A DNA stretch of 64,000 bases from Chlamydoabsidia padenii (Eukaryota; Mucoromycota; Mucoromycetes; Mucorales; Cunninghamellaceae). Location of the stretch: positions 62,001-126,000 of the forward strand of contig JAIWND010000023.1 in the NCBI GenBank assembly GCA_025330725.1. Reading direction: 5' to 3'. Shown here one piece after another: positions 1-12,199 of the stretch. Under the pieces are notes generated by a model. That model was not told where the DNA came from. It searched no databases and worked only from the letters and a program-made list of their open reading frames with translations. The position numbers and the translations under genes are program-made. Positions within the stretch are counted from its first letter, which is position 1, and the number at the start of each line of letters is the position of its first letter.

Positions 1-3000
1 CACTGATTCACCAGTTTACCGTGCAAATATCCACCATTTTGACGAACAACTGGATCTTGTTGAAAGATGGCTTGATACACTCTCCAAACAACTAAAAGTC
101 TACTGTGACAAGTTGAACAGTAAGTTGATTGTTGCTCATGAATGAAATAAGCTGCTGGACTCATCTCGTTGTTTTTTTTTTTTTTTTTAGAATTCAACAT
201 GGAAACCAACCTAGTCTGCAAAAAGACCATTCCTGTCGGTATTGATGACTCATTGATTGGTAAAAAAGAAAAGAGACTGTTATGGTGCTACTTTATTGTA
301 CATAGTCTAACTGAGACATTACTTTCTAGATCCGCACTTTACTGGCGGCGTAATCAAAAGCTTCTCTGATGCGCTACAAACAAGCCTGGCCTTCAAGACT
401 AAACTAGTATGTTGGAACAAGATACTACACTGACATATATGCTCACTTTTTTTTTTAAAAAAAAAATAATCTTTTGATAGGTATCTGATTTGGAGGATAA
501 CTTTATCCAACCTCTCCAACAATTTATCAAAGGTCATCTCAAGGAATTCAGGGTAAAACAGCAAAAAGATCATGATCTTTTACTATTTCAACTAACCCCT
601 CCCAATCTCTCCTTTTGTATTGTCCAATAGGATTTCCGAAAACAACATGAAAAAGCATTGGAACGGTATGAATCTCAGCTCACCAGATATGCCTCACAAA
701 GCAAGTCTAAAGAAGTATCAGCCTTACGTGAAGAAGCCTTCCGGTTACATGAAGCTCGCAAATACTTTGTGCATATGTCTGGTCAACACGTTGTGCGTCT
801 TCTACAATTCAGGTCGGCACTTGAACATACTGTTGTGGAACGATTCTCGGCGGCAACCTTGGCCCACTTGAACGACTTTGATGGTGGTATGCCTGTTTGG
901 CAAAAGTTGGATAATCAATTGGCATCATGGAAACAATGGCTGCTAGACGTAAGTTAACATAATTATGAAAACATACTTATTATGCATGATCAACCTAACT
1001 CGAGGAATTATTTTTTTTAGGACAAAAGTACTTGTAACTATCAGTTACACAAACTACAGAATACCAGGAAAGAACTCGAAAATGAATTCATCAATCAAAC
1101 CCAGCCACCTCGTGATCTCGACAAATATGCACCTTCCACTTTTAATACTACGGTACAATCTCCTATGACCAAACAATTCTCCATGGATATACTTGATAAA
1201 ACAATACCGGATCAACACATCAAGTCTCATCACAAATGGGGTTATCTGTTTACTCGTGGTGCCCGTGGAAATTGGACAAGGCGGTGGTTCTTCTTGTATG
1301 ATGGTTACTTTGGCTCCTGTCTTGTTAATGTGTCTCAAAAATCAAAGGGTGCAATCTCCTTGGATGAAAAGGTCTCGGTCCTTTTGTCTGAAATCAAACC
1401 TATAACCGATATTGATCGTCGCTACTGCTTTGAAGTAGTTTGTGTACAACGGTAAGTGGGGAAAAAAAAAAAAAAAGAAAAAAAAAGTAAATAATAGTTA
1501 TGCGTATATCTTATGAATGTTTTTGATATAGGTCTCCCATTGTCATGCAAGCCGAAACGGAGGATGAAATGAAGGACTGGATGTCGGCGTTTGACAAAGC
1601 GAAACTACTGGCGATTCGAAATGAACAAGCACCCTCTCGAATAGTTTCAAATCCAACAACCATTGACGACCAACAACACCAAAACAATAACCATCACTTT
1701 GAATCACCAAACGAACTTTGCAACAACAAATACTCGTTTAGTCATGTCGATGCATCAAGATCCTTCATTAGCCAATCTGTTACTTCAACACGCAGCAACT
1801 CTGGGTCAACAACCGAAGACAACCAGCATGAATCTCACCAACCCTCCATTGTACTTTTATCGACCTCTGCTGACAATGATCGGGTCTCCTTGGCAAACTC
1901 TACATCACTAACACCACTGCTTGTTTGGGAGGCTGCGCGTGCTCCATCTTCATCGCACTCAGGGCCATCACCGTTTACTCCTGCAACATCGTCGACAAAC
2001 TCAGTCCAGCAATCATCAAAAGAAACAACCGCTCACAAGAGCGACAATGATCACAGCGAACCGAAATCGCCTGACAACAAGACTCACTCTGACAGGGTTT
2101 CTGGTGACAAGACAGTTGGTGGAAACAGCGGATCACGCCTCTTATCTAAACGCCCCATGCCTTTGAAATTATCGACAGAAAAACCGCCAACCACTAGCAA
2201 CAATAACTCTGGCTGGGGTATTCCATGGACCTTGGTACCAAGTATGTTCCAATCATCCGGCGACAGTACCGAATGTCCTCCTACGCCTGCCATTGCCCCA
2301 GCAAGTCCAAATTTTGGAGATCTCGAAGGACATCAAGTGATCTGGCCTGCTAATATTGACGACAGTGGCCTACCCAAGGTGAATTTGTCTGGCTATACTA
2401 CTGAATTGGAACAAAGAAACAAGGAGCTCCGAAAATTGTTTGGCGGGGTCGCGACACATGAAGTGGTATTGGATGGTAAGGAAAATGGCAATAGTATATC
2501 ATGTGGAACTTTTTACCAACTAATTTGACCCTTTATTATGATAGCTTTTATCTGCTCTCTCAAGAGACCACCCAACTCATCCAGCAAAGATATGAACACC
2601 TCAAAGGATGATGATGATCTGGTTTGGCCTACATCTCCCATTGGCACCGGTGGCCCACTGGAACAAATGGAACAGGACTTACAACTTCAATTGACTCAAA
2701 ATGTACAACCTCCAACTTCCAAGTTTGGCTACTCTTATACTGGTCGAGCCTTTGTGACCCAGGAAACATTCTGGCTTTATAGTTGTGTCATGATGACTTG
2801 CGTCCATACGGTGGCTGTGCGCTTGAAAGATATCACCAATATTCGACTCATACGGGATCCTTCTATCACTAATACTGGCAAGCAATCAAATATCGCGTTG
2901 GCTATGGATCTCAAACAAGATGGCGACACTCCAGATAGAGAACCATTGATGCTTGTGACCCTGATGGACGATATTGAAGTAGTGGCGGAAAAACTGCGGA

Positions 3001-4422
3001 TTGCTGTAGATAATGCAAAAAGCAACGAGGTAAACAAGAAAACAAAATATATACACTGTTCTAAACAGTTACTAACTAATCTTGCGTGGTTTATATTTGA
3101 ACTCTACTTAGCCAAGTCCATTGCAAACAATGTACGACATACTTCATCATATGTCTGCTGCCATGTCTAAAATGAAAAAGGATGGGAGCAGAACCACCAT
3201 TATCAAGTCCGAACCAACCAAATCACTTTCAGTGTCTGAACTTGATCAACGGCGATCCAGATCCAATAGTAGCAACAGTGGTGCGGATATCAACGACTTG
3301 GAGGCACCATCGGACCCTATTCCTTCATCATCTTCACGATTGGAATTCATGCGGAAGAAACGGGGTGGAAAGAACAGTAATGGCAACAGCGACAACAAAC
3401 ATCAGCCCAAATCAGGAGCGCTTGCTGCAGCAATGATGGCAGCCAGTGTCGCTGGTGGTGGAAAATTCTTTGATGTCAACAAAGTAGGTGAATCTGATAC
3501 AAACAGCAATGACAGTAGTACCAACACCAAGCGTGCCGCTCGAAAACACAATATATCCGATCCACTCCGTCCAACAAGCAATTTTGGTATGAGTCTGTCA
3601 ACCAAGGCTAGCGATAACGAAACCAGTTTGAAGGCAGAGACTCCTTCGACTAAACAAGGTAATGTATCGCTGTACAACATAACTTGAAAACTTGATCAAA
3701 CTAACTCATCGTTCTTTTTCTTTCAGACGATCTTCTTCCTTCTCATATTCAGACTCCTCAGGGTCCTATTGGCTGTGCCTGCGATGATCATCTTGAAAAA
3801 ATGGAATGTGAAATGGACATGTCAGTATCTGCTAAACAACTTTATGATCTGTTATTTTCAGAAGAACAAACGGGGGCATCTGCAAAAGGTGGAATATGGG
3901 GACAAAAGACAGCAACAAGTGGCAGTAGAGGTAGGTATAACATGTGTTTGAAACAGCTTGACTGATAATGTATCTTTTTTTATATAGATCTTTCCGTTGG
4001 TACCTGGTCTGAAGTGGATGGAAAGCAGCAACGCTTGTTAAAATACGTGATGCCAGTTAGCAACCCAATGGGTGAGTAAAGCTAGAAACATGATGTAGTG
4101 ATTACTAACCTTCTCATTTGTATGTATTTATGATTGATCCATAGTTAAAGTGAAGGAAGCCGATGTTGTGGAAACTCAAATACTTCTCCGAAAAGAAGAA
4201 TATCTGTAAGTAATGGTGGAATAGAAGATATTGACATTGAAACTAACTCTCTATTCCCATTAAAGCCGTTATGTGATACAGATCTCAACCAAAAGCGCCC
4301 AGCTCCCTTATGCAGATGCATTTATCCCCTCGATTCGCTACTGCATTAGTTGGGTGGCACCATCTCGATCAAGACTCTCCATTTGTATAGGTGTCAAGTT
4401 TGTCAAGAACATTTTGGTCAAA

Positions 4423-4470
<48 letters not shown>

Positions 4471-5433
4471 AGGGTACTATGAAGGAACTAGATTGATCTT
4501 GTACTGATTTCCTTGTAATTCGCATATAGGTATGGTGTCGAAGGCTGCATTGAAAGGGATGAGCGAAAGCATCACTCAATTTACCCCGATAATACTGGAA
4601 CATTGCAACAAGCTCAATGGTGGATCAGGACAAACGAATGCCTCGGGTGACAATGGTCTTGGTGGCGATCAAAATGGTGACAATACAAATAAAGTCAATA
4701 CAGCAGCTGCAACCAATTTGAACAACAATACCAGCAAGGAATTGGGCAAGAACAAATTTGATGACAGCACCTGGTTTAGCCCCTTGGTCGACACATGGAA
4801 CACAGTACAAGATCTTCTTCCCATTCCGATCAGCAGTGTCTTTATTGGTTTGCTAATCTTGTGGGCCTTATGGGTATGGCTGCGATTAGGCTCTAGTAGA
4901 CAGGAAAAGCTCCATCCATCATCCTCATCTCACCATCAAATTATATCAAGGGCAGTTTATCTACGGGATGTCGAGGAAGGATTGCTCAACTCTACTCAGC
5001 AAGTCTCCTATATGGATCATCATTGGTAGGTATACGATGGAAAACACAATACATGATAAATATATGTATATATATATATACTATAAGCTAATTTTTTGTT
5101 ACTAGTTATCAAATTTATCTTCAATCTAGAAACAATTACATGAATAGCAACAGCTCGAATACCGTGGACCTTTGGTACAGTCCTAAACACTATATGTTCT
5201 CGGTGGATTTACTCTTTAGCCGGGAACGACTGGCGATTCTTCGACATGATACCCTGGTAATCTTCCGGTTACTGAATCAAGTGGATGCTCAACTCTCGGA
5301 AAACGACTATGTAAATTGGCTACTGGACGGACGACTTGAATGCCACGCTGGTGTAACTATAGAAAATGCTGTAAAATGTGAAGCCATCCACCATCAACTA
5401 CAATCCTTAAAAACATCACCTTCCAAAATGTAG
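1..5433 (+). CDS. LAM/Sip3-like lipid-transfer protein (BAR-PH-GRAM-VASt-TM), 5' partial
   Basis: Fifteen exons can be rebuilt: 1-119, 191-259, 330-406, 481-552, 631-948, 1021-1451, 1532-2475, 2545-3029, 3112-3658, 3727-3930, 3988-4071, 4145-4205, 4266-4423, 4530-5025 and 5106-5433. They join into at least 1463 codons; the 5' end lies outside the window. Domain order: a helical BAR-type segment (exons 1-6), a PH domain (about 1220-1600; HKWGYLFTRGARGNWTRRWF), a long Ser/Asn/Thr-rich linker, a GRAM-like domain (about 2700-3020; GYSYTGRAFVTQETFWLYSC), a second low-complexity linker, a VASt/START-like domain (about 3950-4570), one membrane span (about 4830-4890; SVFIGLLILWALWVWL) and a C-terminal tail. 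This order is that of yeast Lam1/Ysp1 and Lam3/Sip3, ER proteins anchored at membrane contact sites that move sterols. Family assignment is strong; sterol specificity is inferred. The 4424-4529 intron holds a 42-nt poly-A tract. Confidence 0.9.
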
Positions 5434-6750
5434 ATGCCATTGATTGCATAGTCTAGAATACTTTTTATTTATCTTTTACATTTAGTTAATTAATAAACAA
5501 ATCATATGATGTATGTTTTACCAATACCATTATCTCTGTCTTTTTATGTCCAAAGGTGATCTACGTGATGATATGCAGGGTCCAAACTCCGACGTGCTCT
5601 TTTCCGTCTTGCATAAAATATATTTCTCACTGCATTGCTCACATCAAAGCTGAAAAAGTATAACTGGTCTTACTCATTCTAAAATAGCACAGGCACACAA
5701 CCTACATTCCACTGTAATGACAGTAAAGGTACGATGGGTGATGTACTCAGCTCATCTATGACGAAAGGTTTTAAATTTGACCGAGAAACACGGCCAATAC
5801 ATGATGACATTAAACATCGTCTTGTATCGATAAGGCATGATGACTGGGATCAGGTAACAGAATAGTAATGATGCTGACTGTCCTACCAAAATCTAAAGGG
5901 GAAAATCGGGATTTACAGGCCTTGTTATTTTACACGTTGTTTCTCTATTCGGAAACGAATGGACGGTGACGAGCCTGATGCTTTTTTTTGGGATGCAGGT
6001 ACTGAACTCCGTACCTGAGAAAGGAAAATGACACTCATCTCATTAAAAGTGGCTTTGGAAGGATAGTTTTTTACTTGTCAATTTCAAGCGGAGCCAAACA
6101 GGAAATAAAATGAAAAGAAAAAAAATTTCTACTCAAGAAAACTATAAAAGGCCGAATTCTCCAGCACCTTAATTTTTTTTCTTTAGTGACCGTACTCTAC
6201 AGGATCTGTATACAGTACATTACCGTTCTACGTTTTCTAAACTAGACCAATTCGTCAAGCTAGTGGATGACGCTTAGCAGACTTTCCTCTGAGTGAAGTG
6301 TACTGTAGATGACCCTCAGGGTCGACTGCAGTAGTTGATGATCTCGCCTGTTCGCTTTATTCCAAGAACATGGCACGGAAAGAGCTGCAGTCTGATAGCT
6401 CCCTCTTCTACATCAATACAAATGAAAATAATTGAACTATTGCACTATGGGAAAAGACAGAGGAAGCTTTTTTGTCACAGACTTGACACAACATTGTTGT
6501 TTTATCAATCAATTGGAAAGAAGTTGGATGTGCTGTAGTAGTAAACGATCTTTAAATACCATTTGTCAAGTTCATTTTCCTTCAGGTACATTTCATGCAG
6601 ACATTTTTAAATCCATTTCATTTCCCGCCCCAAGCGTAATTTTTTCTAAATCCCACACAAAGCCCCACCAATTATTTAAAACTCCAATCTCTTTGTCCCT
6701 TTTCCTTTTCTTTCTCATTCAATTGTTTTCATCTACTACAAACCTGACAA
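5434..6750. other. Intergenic, no gene seen
   Basis: Only short shadow frames occur. The first part is the AT-rich 3' flank of the LAM-like gene, with AATAAA-like stretches near 5490. A CT-rich block at about 6685-6735 just before the ATG at 6751 looks like a fungal promoter for the decayed gene that follows. Confidence 0.5.
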
Positions 6751-7816
6751 TGACTACTTCCCAACAATACAAATCACCAAGCCAAAATGACGAAGCCAAG
6801 TTGACAATATACTGAAGAGGTGATTATCTGGTGGTGATTGCTCCCGGTACAAAGCCATGGTGAAATCACTGAAGAAGATCCACTTCACACGGTTACAAAA
6901 CAAGCTCAATGTGACTCCCAAGGACAAGCCATGGTACGAGCTGGACAAGGACATTGTTTTGGCAGTGGCTGACGATTTCCAGAATCAATACTGACGAATC
7001 TTTGTAAAAATAATTGGGTTTGCTTAAACCATCTCAGACGACAATGGCAGAACGCACACGACAAAGCTGAACGTTTGACAAAAGAACGACTGGCGGAAGC
7101 TGAAAATCCTGACCCTCTCGTGGTAAGTACCAGGCATTAACGAACTGTTTAAAGCTGTATCACCCTAACACTAACAACTTTTCTCACTCTTTTAGAAGTA
7201 TGTACAAAATGTGGTCAGGATGGTAGATCCCGCTTCTGCCTTCAAATAGAACAAACAAGATCAACCTGGTAAGGGAATCATTGACCTCCACTCTCTACTT
7301 TTTTTTTTCTCCAGTAATCACTATATATATGTAGCAATATCAAGAACAAGTAAACGACAGCTGTCCGAATAAAATAAAGCGGCAGGTGCGGTTGATTTAC
7401 ACTAACAACAACGAAACAAAGACATGTCAATTTATTCAACGTGTGTACGACAGCGACGTTATGATAACGATGAAGTACAATACCCCCACACCAGCTCAAG
7501 ATCACAACATTGCCCGGATTACAATGCCACCAAGGCGAATATCATCGACAAGATATTAGGGCCTAATTTCACAATGTAGACCAGAAAGGTAACTCTGGAT
7601 CAATTCCTTCGGCTGACAGGCGACGAAAAGGTGGTATTACAGGATGATACTACTGAATTGGTGGCATACATCCGTAATATGGCGATCAAGACCCAGATGT
7701 TTATCAATTTTTATATTCTCAAGCAACTGGAATACGACAACCCACTAAACGGTATATCTGCCTCTGATCTTTTGCTTATTCTTGCCCTCAATCACCATTT
7801 CTCCTATGTCCTGTAA
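6751..7816 (+). pseudogene. Decayed multi-exon ORF of unknown family
   Basis: Protein-like pieces follow one another on the plus strand but cannot be joined. There is a short ORF from the ATG at 6751 behind a CT-rich promoter-like block, a 47-codon piece from 6857 (starting MVKSLKKIHFTRLQNKLNVT), a piece at about 7032-7120 ending at a good donor (7121), a piece from about 7198 that hits an in-frame TAG near 7247, and a last piece at about 7540-7816 that crosses an in-frame TAG at about 7577 (after ILGPNFTM) before continuing VTLDQFLRLTGDEKVV. Splice-like signals remain between the pieces, so this is probably a once intron-containing gene. I do not recognise the family; a mobile-element accessory ORF is possible but unproven. 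Confidence 0.5.
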
Positions 7817-8183
7817 TTCGTCCTTCTTACTGACCGGAATGTGGCTCTTTATCTTTGGCTCTTATGCGAATGTGTGGATCCAATCCATTTGGCGTTAATA
7901 CTGGTAATACTTGGAACATAGGTCTCGTTTACTTTAGCAATAGTGGTTAATAGTCTTATTACACAATTATGACTTTCTTCCCTCTTACACCACATCCCTC
8001 TTCTCGAGGAATAGCCTCCCCTTCCCCTCATTCACCTTGGGTTTATTAGTCTTGAATCACCTCTTTGATGCCTTTTAATTGTTTAAACTCCGTAATAAAA
8101 CTATTTATTGCCCTAAAAAAAATTCTCGTCTTCTTTCTTTCACTTCTCCTTCTTCAATCCTTTATATCGTACATTTGTCCATC
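7817..8183 (+). promoter_or_regulatory. Upstream region of the NOT1-C gene
   Basis: No ORF of note. AT-rich sequence with CT-rich stretches (8105-8150) directly precedes the ATG at 8184. The TTTNAAA-CCGC composite motif seen before many other genes here was not found. Confidence 0.3.
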
Positions 8184-10991
8184 ATGCCATCACCTCACTC
8201 TTATGCTGTACCAAAAATGAAACTATATGAAATGTTTGCACAAAAGTCAACAGCTTCAACCTCACAACCACTTCCAACAGCTACCGAACAAAACAATAAC
8301 AATAACAACAATAACAACAACAACAGCGGCAACATTAACAGTAAAAATCTGGCTCGTGGATCTCCAACAAATCAGCATAACTTTCCACCACCACCTCACT
8401 TATCTGACTTTTTGAATTCTCCAGCCATCGCACCTAATAATGACCTTGTGGCAGCAAAATTAGAGGTAAGGAACTATTCTTTACTAGAAACCCAAATGGG
8501 TCGTTTCCCAAAGAAGACGATTATTTGTTGTGTTTAATGATAGTCTTTTTTTACTTTTAGCAAATGCTCGTGGAACTCGATCGACTCATTCAACACTCGG
8601 GAATTATCACCTTCTCGTTGCTTCCACCGAATCACGATATCTGTTTGGTGATGCGCCAGATTCCACTCTTGATCTCACAAAGTCTTCATCCACAACAAAC
8701 CATGGTGACTTTTGTTGAAAAGATTATCTACATGTTATACAAGAGCAATACGACCTTGGCCCTGGAAGCTTATACCGTCTTTTTACAATCCTTGTTTGAT
8801 ACGGCACCTGACGTTGGAAGGGAAGCACTCTTATGGTTGGTCTATGCGGATGATGAAGTAAGTACTGATAAATATATAAAATAAATAAAAAAGAGGATGG
8901 GTGGTGGAATGATATAATACATTGATTAACTAAAACTCATTCATGATGATAGAGGAAATTCAATCCTTCGGTGATAGCCATGCTGATACGATGTCAAATC
9001 TTACCATTGGAGGAATTTGACATACAACTCGCTAAACTCATTCAAGCCAAAGCCGATCTTGCATCTGAATTTGCTGCTGATCTGATCCGGATCTGTTTAT
9101 TGACACCCAATCCAATGACTAACCTGGAGAATCATATTTTGACGGTAACCTCTTTACGGCAACAGTTTATATCAGGCGAATCATCCCCAAGGTAAATTGA
9201 ACATTAGTACAAAAAGAGATACTAATAACATCATTCTAATAGGGTTACTTCATTTATACATGATCTTCAAGAACGAGTAGACAATGTTTACCCCAGTATT
9301 AAACTACCACACATCAATTGCCTCGAATTACGACTACTACTTGCGGAATGGAACCAACTTTCTCAGTATCCAATTGTCAACGATATGTTATTGGGTGGAA
9401 TCGTCAAGCGTATATTATCAGCAACCAATGACAATGATGGTAAATGCTTCTTTTTAAGGATGGGGACGGAAACCTGTGTACAACATTACATGATGGGTAA
9501 ACCAAAGGCGATTCAGTATGTGGATGCATTGGCGAAATTGATGACATTTATGGTGGCTTTGGAAGAATCATCTCAACAACAATCCAAAATGGTGGGTCAT
9601 ATAATATCTGTTATTGTCTTGGTGCTCGCTCAATACCACGAATCTATGGGTGCCCATTTTAATCAAAAGCCATTTTTTCGGCTATTGTCCATGGTCTTCA
9701 CTGAACTCTCCAAATCTCAGGTGAAGACGATTGATTCCAGTGTCCTTACTTGTTTTAGGTAAAGTAAACCCCCCCCCCTAATGACAATGAATCTACATGA
9801 CTGACCATACAATATAATGTAGTGATGCACTCTATACACTTCAACCATTACAATTCCCTGGGTTTGCATTCTCCTGGCTCCAACTTGTATCTCATCGTAT
9901 GCTCTTGCCTCAACTTCTTGGTAAAAGTGATCGATCTGGATGGAAGGTGTACCAAAAGCTTATTTTATGCCTATTAAAATTTTTGGGCCCTCTACTGGAA
10001 AATCAAGCCTTACTGACTGCAACAAAAGCCTTTTATCATGGGACATTACGATTACTGGTGGTCCTCTTGCACGACTTTCCGGAATTCCTATGTGATTACT
10101 ATATGGTGTTTGTCCAGGTGATTCCTCATACTTGTATCCAACTACGAAACATGGTACTTAGCGCCTTCCCTTTGGTTATGCATTTCCCTGATCCATTGAC
10201 ACCTGACTTGAACCTTGGACTCTTACCAGAATGCAAAGAAGATCCATCCATTGCCATGTCATTTGCTTCCATACTCACCGAACAACAATTTAACATCAAA
10301 CTGGATCAATTCATTCAACACGGAACTTCTTCTTTTTACCAGGAAGCCCTCAACTTTATCACCATCACGACGCCTACTGATGATGATGATGATGATGATG
10401 ACAATAATGATAATGATCTACAACGGCAACATATACGTGAAGATGCTCTGAATGCTTTGGTTTTATATACAGCAACACATGTGATACAAGTACCACTGGA
10501 ATCCAACCCTGCCATCAAATTATACATGTACCTGGTCAATCATATGTCTCGACGAGGATCCTACTTGGTGCTTAGTGCTATGGCCGATCATTTACGATAT
10601 CCCAACAGTCATACTCAATTCTTTAGCCAGGCGATCCTCTATCTCTTTCAAGAAATGTCACAGCAAACAAAAGAACAGATCACAAGGTAAATATGATTTG
10701 CATGAATAGAAAACAATAGGATGACCACTGATACTTTGTATAGAATACTTTTGGAAAGATTGATTGTCAACCGACCACATCCTTGGGGGCTATTAGCAAC
10801 TTTTATTGGACTGATCAAGGAGCCAAAGTTCTGGGAACATTCTTTTGTTCGATCAAGCCCGGAAATCGAAAGGTTGTTTGATAATGTAGCAAGGTAATAA
10901 AAAAAAAGGGGGGGGAGGATCTGCTGTAATGATAATTGGTAACTGATCTTTTTTTGTCCATCTTGTTAGGTCCATCAAACGATTGTCCTAG
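8184..10991 (+). CDS. NOT1 C-terminal (SHD) protein, free-standing
   Basis: Seven exons (8184-8465, 8561-8857, 8953-9191, 9243-9758, 9823-10686, 10744-10893, 10970-10991) give exactly 789 aa. After a short N-terminus with an Asn run, the whole protein matches the end of CCR4-NOT scaffold subunit NOT1/CNOT1: a helical connector, then the Not1 C-terminal/SHD domain closing with [19 protein letters not shown] and [13 protein letters not shown], almost as in animal and fungal NOT1. The SHD is where the NOT2-NOT3/5 module docks. The regions of full NOT1 that bind CAF1 (MIF4G) and CAF40 are absent, and normal NOT1 is about 2000 aa or more. The ATG at 8184 (ccatcATGcc) is the first in frame behind an AT/CT-rich leader, and no further NOT1 sequence lies upstream. 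It is either a partial paralogue beside a full NOT1 elsewhere or a genuinely short form. An acidic Asp/Asn run (near 10380) interrupts the SHD. Confidence 0.88.
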
Positions 10992-11304
10992 TAGTAGAGT
11001 AAAACCCCTATTGGTAATCTAGTATAGACTTAATCATCCTTGTCAAAAGTACCCTTTATCAACTTAATCCCTAGTAGTTTTTACATCCACCCGTATCATT
11101 TATTTTTTTGTAAAGAATCATATATAGAATAAACCTTTTTATCCATTATCTTTTATTAACATCCATCATATGTAACATATTAAAAAGTGACCAAGATAAT
11201 AAAATGATTTATTTAAAAGTAAACAACAACTATAATTTGTATTTATATACTATGGGGGTTGGTTGGTTTGGTTGGTAATAATAATAGGTAATGGGGGATG
11301 GATT

Positions 11305-11980
11305 TTATTCACCAAACAATCTACGCACACGTTTCAAGACACTGTCTTTTTCGGGATCTAATATGATAGAAGAAAGGATTAGTATCTTTGTTCGATTACT
11401 GCTTTTTGTATATATTACCATATGGGTGATCCTTGGATGGTATTTCGAGGACAGTAGGGAATGCTTGATTGTGATTATCGATCAATTCTCGAATATCTTC
11501 AGCAACCTATGATAGTATGGTCAGTAGACAGTAGAAGAGTGATGATGAGGGACTTACGTGTTGGTTAATCAAGATGATGGCAATATCTTTTCGCTTGGTG
11601 AATTCCACAAACTGTTCTTCAATAGTCGATAACTGTGTTTCTACAAGAGAATATAAAACAACATGAGGTTAGTTAACGCGTTCCGGCCACCAATACATCT
11701 ACCCCATTTTATTCCAAGCACTTACTAGCATCCACCACCAAAAAGTTTCGTTTTTGTTGTTGGTTGACATGACCAATACCAGCCAAGAGTAAACCAGTGA
11801 CCGAGTCCTAACAAGGTGATATAACAAAGAGGAGTGTGTTAATACTGGGTCCCTGATGTAAAGAACACTCTTTCGGATAACAAGCAAACATTTAAGACCA
11901 AGTGATTTATCATACATTACCTCGTCACCAATAACAGCCAAGAAGTTTCTATCTTTTTGATTCACTTTTTCCGCGGACAT
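11305..11980 (-). CDS. VMA7: V-type H+-ATPase subunit F
   Basis: Five exons on the minus strand (11921-11980, 11726-11807, 11558-11640, 11419-11506, 11305-11357) join to 121 aa, the usual length of this subunit (about 118-121). The protein begins [20 protein letters not shown], then reads [30 protein letters not shown] and [11 protein letters not shown], and ends RVRRLFGE. These are the conserved blocks of eukaryotic V-ATPase subunit F, a V1-sector stalk protein needed for assembly and coupling of the vacuolar proton pump. The gene is head-to-head with the unknown gene starting at 12200, with 219 bp between the two start codons, so the promoters overlap. Confidence 0.95.
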
Positions 11981-12072
11981 GGTTTATGGAAAGGGCAAGT
12001 GATAAAATAAAAAAATAAAAAATGAAACAGGAAAGACGAAACCAAAGGAGCAGCAGGGCGGTTCATTCGGAA

Positions 12073-12084
12073 ACGGGATTTAAA
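12073..12084 (-). promoter_or_regulatory. Composite CCG/TTTAAA motif in a divergent promoter
   Basis: ACGGGATTTAAA lies 92 bp before the VMA7 start and 115 bp before the start of the gene at 12200. It is the only copy in this 219-bp bidirectional promoter. The same motif, in either orientation, lies at similar distances from many other start codons in the window. Its role is inferred. Confidence 0.5.
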
Positions 12085-12199
12085 AAAAGCAAACATCTGG
12101 CCAATGGCTGGCTGACTTTCAGCAGAGAGAATAGAAAAAATACAGGCGGCCCAACTCTTTCCTCTTTTCCTTTATCCTTTTTATTTATTTATATAATCA

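Noticed and set aside
4418..4603. ORFs made of poly-Lys or poly-Phe around homopolymer runs (also near 34119, 58580, 61040)
   Set aside because: They are translations of A or T tracts in introns or spacers, without other coding signs.
5106..5129. Alternative acceptor at 5129 for the last exon of the LAM-like gene
   Set aside because: It would create an immediate TGA at the junction; the acceptor at 5105 keeps frame.
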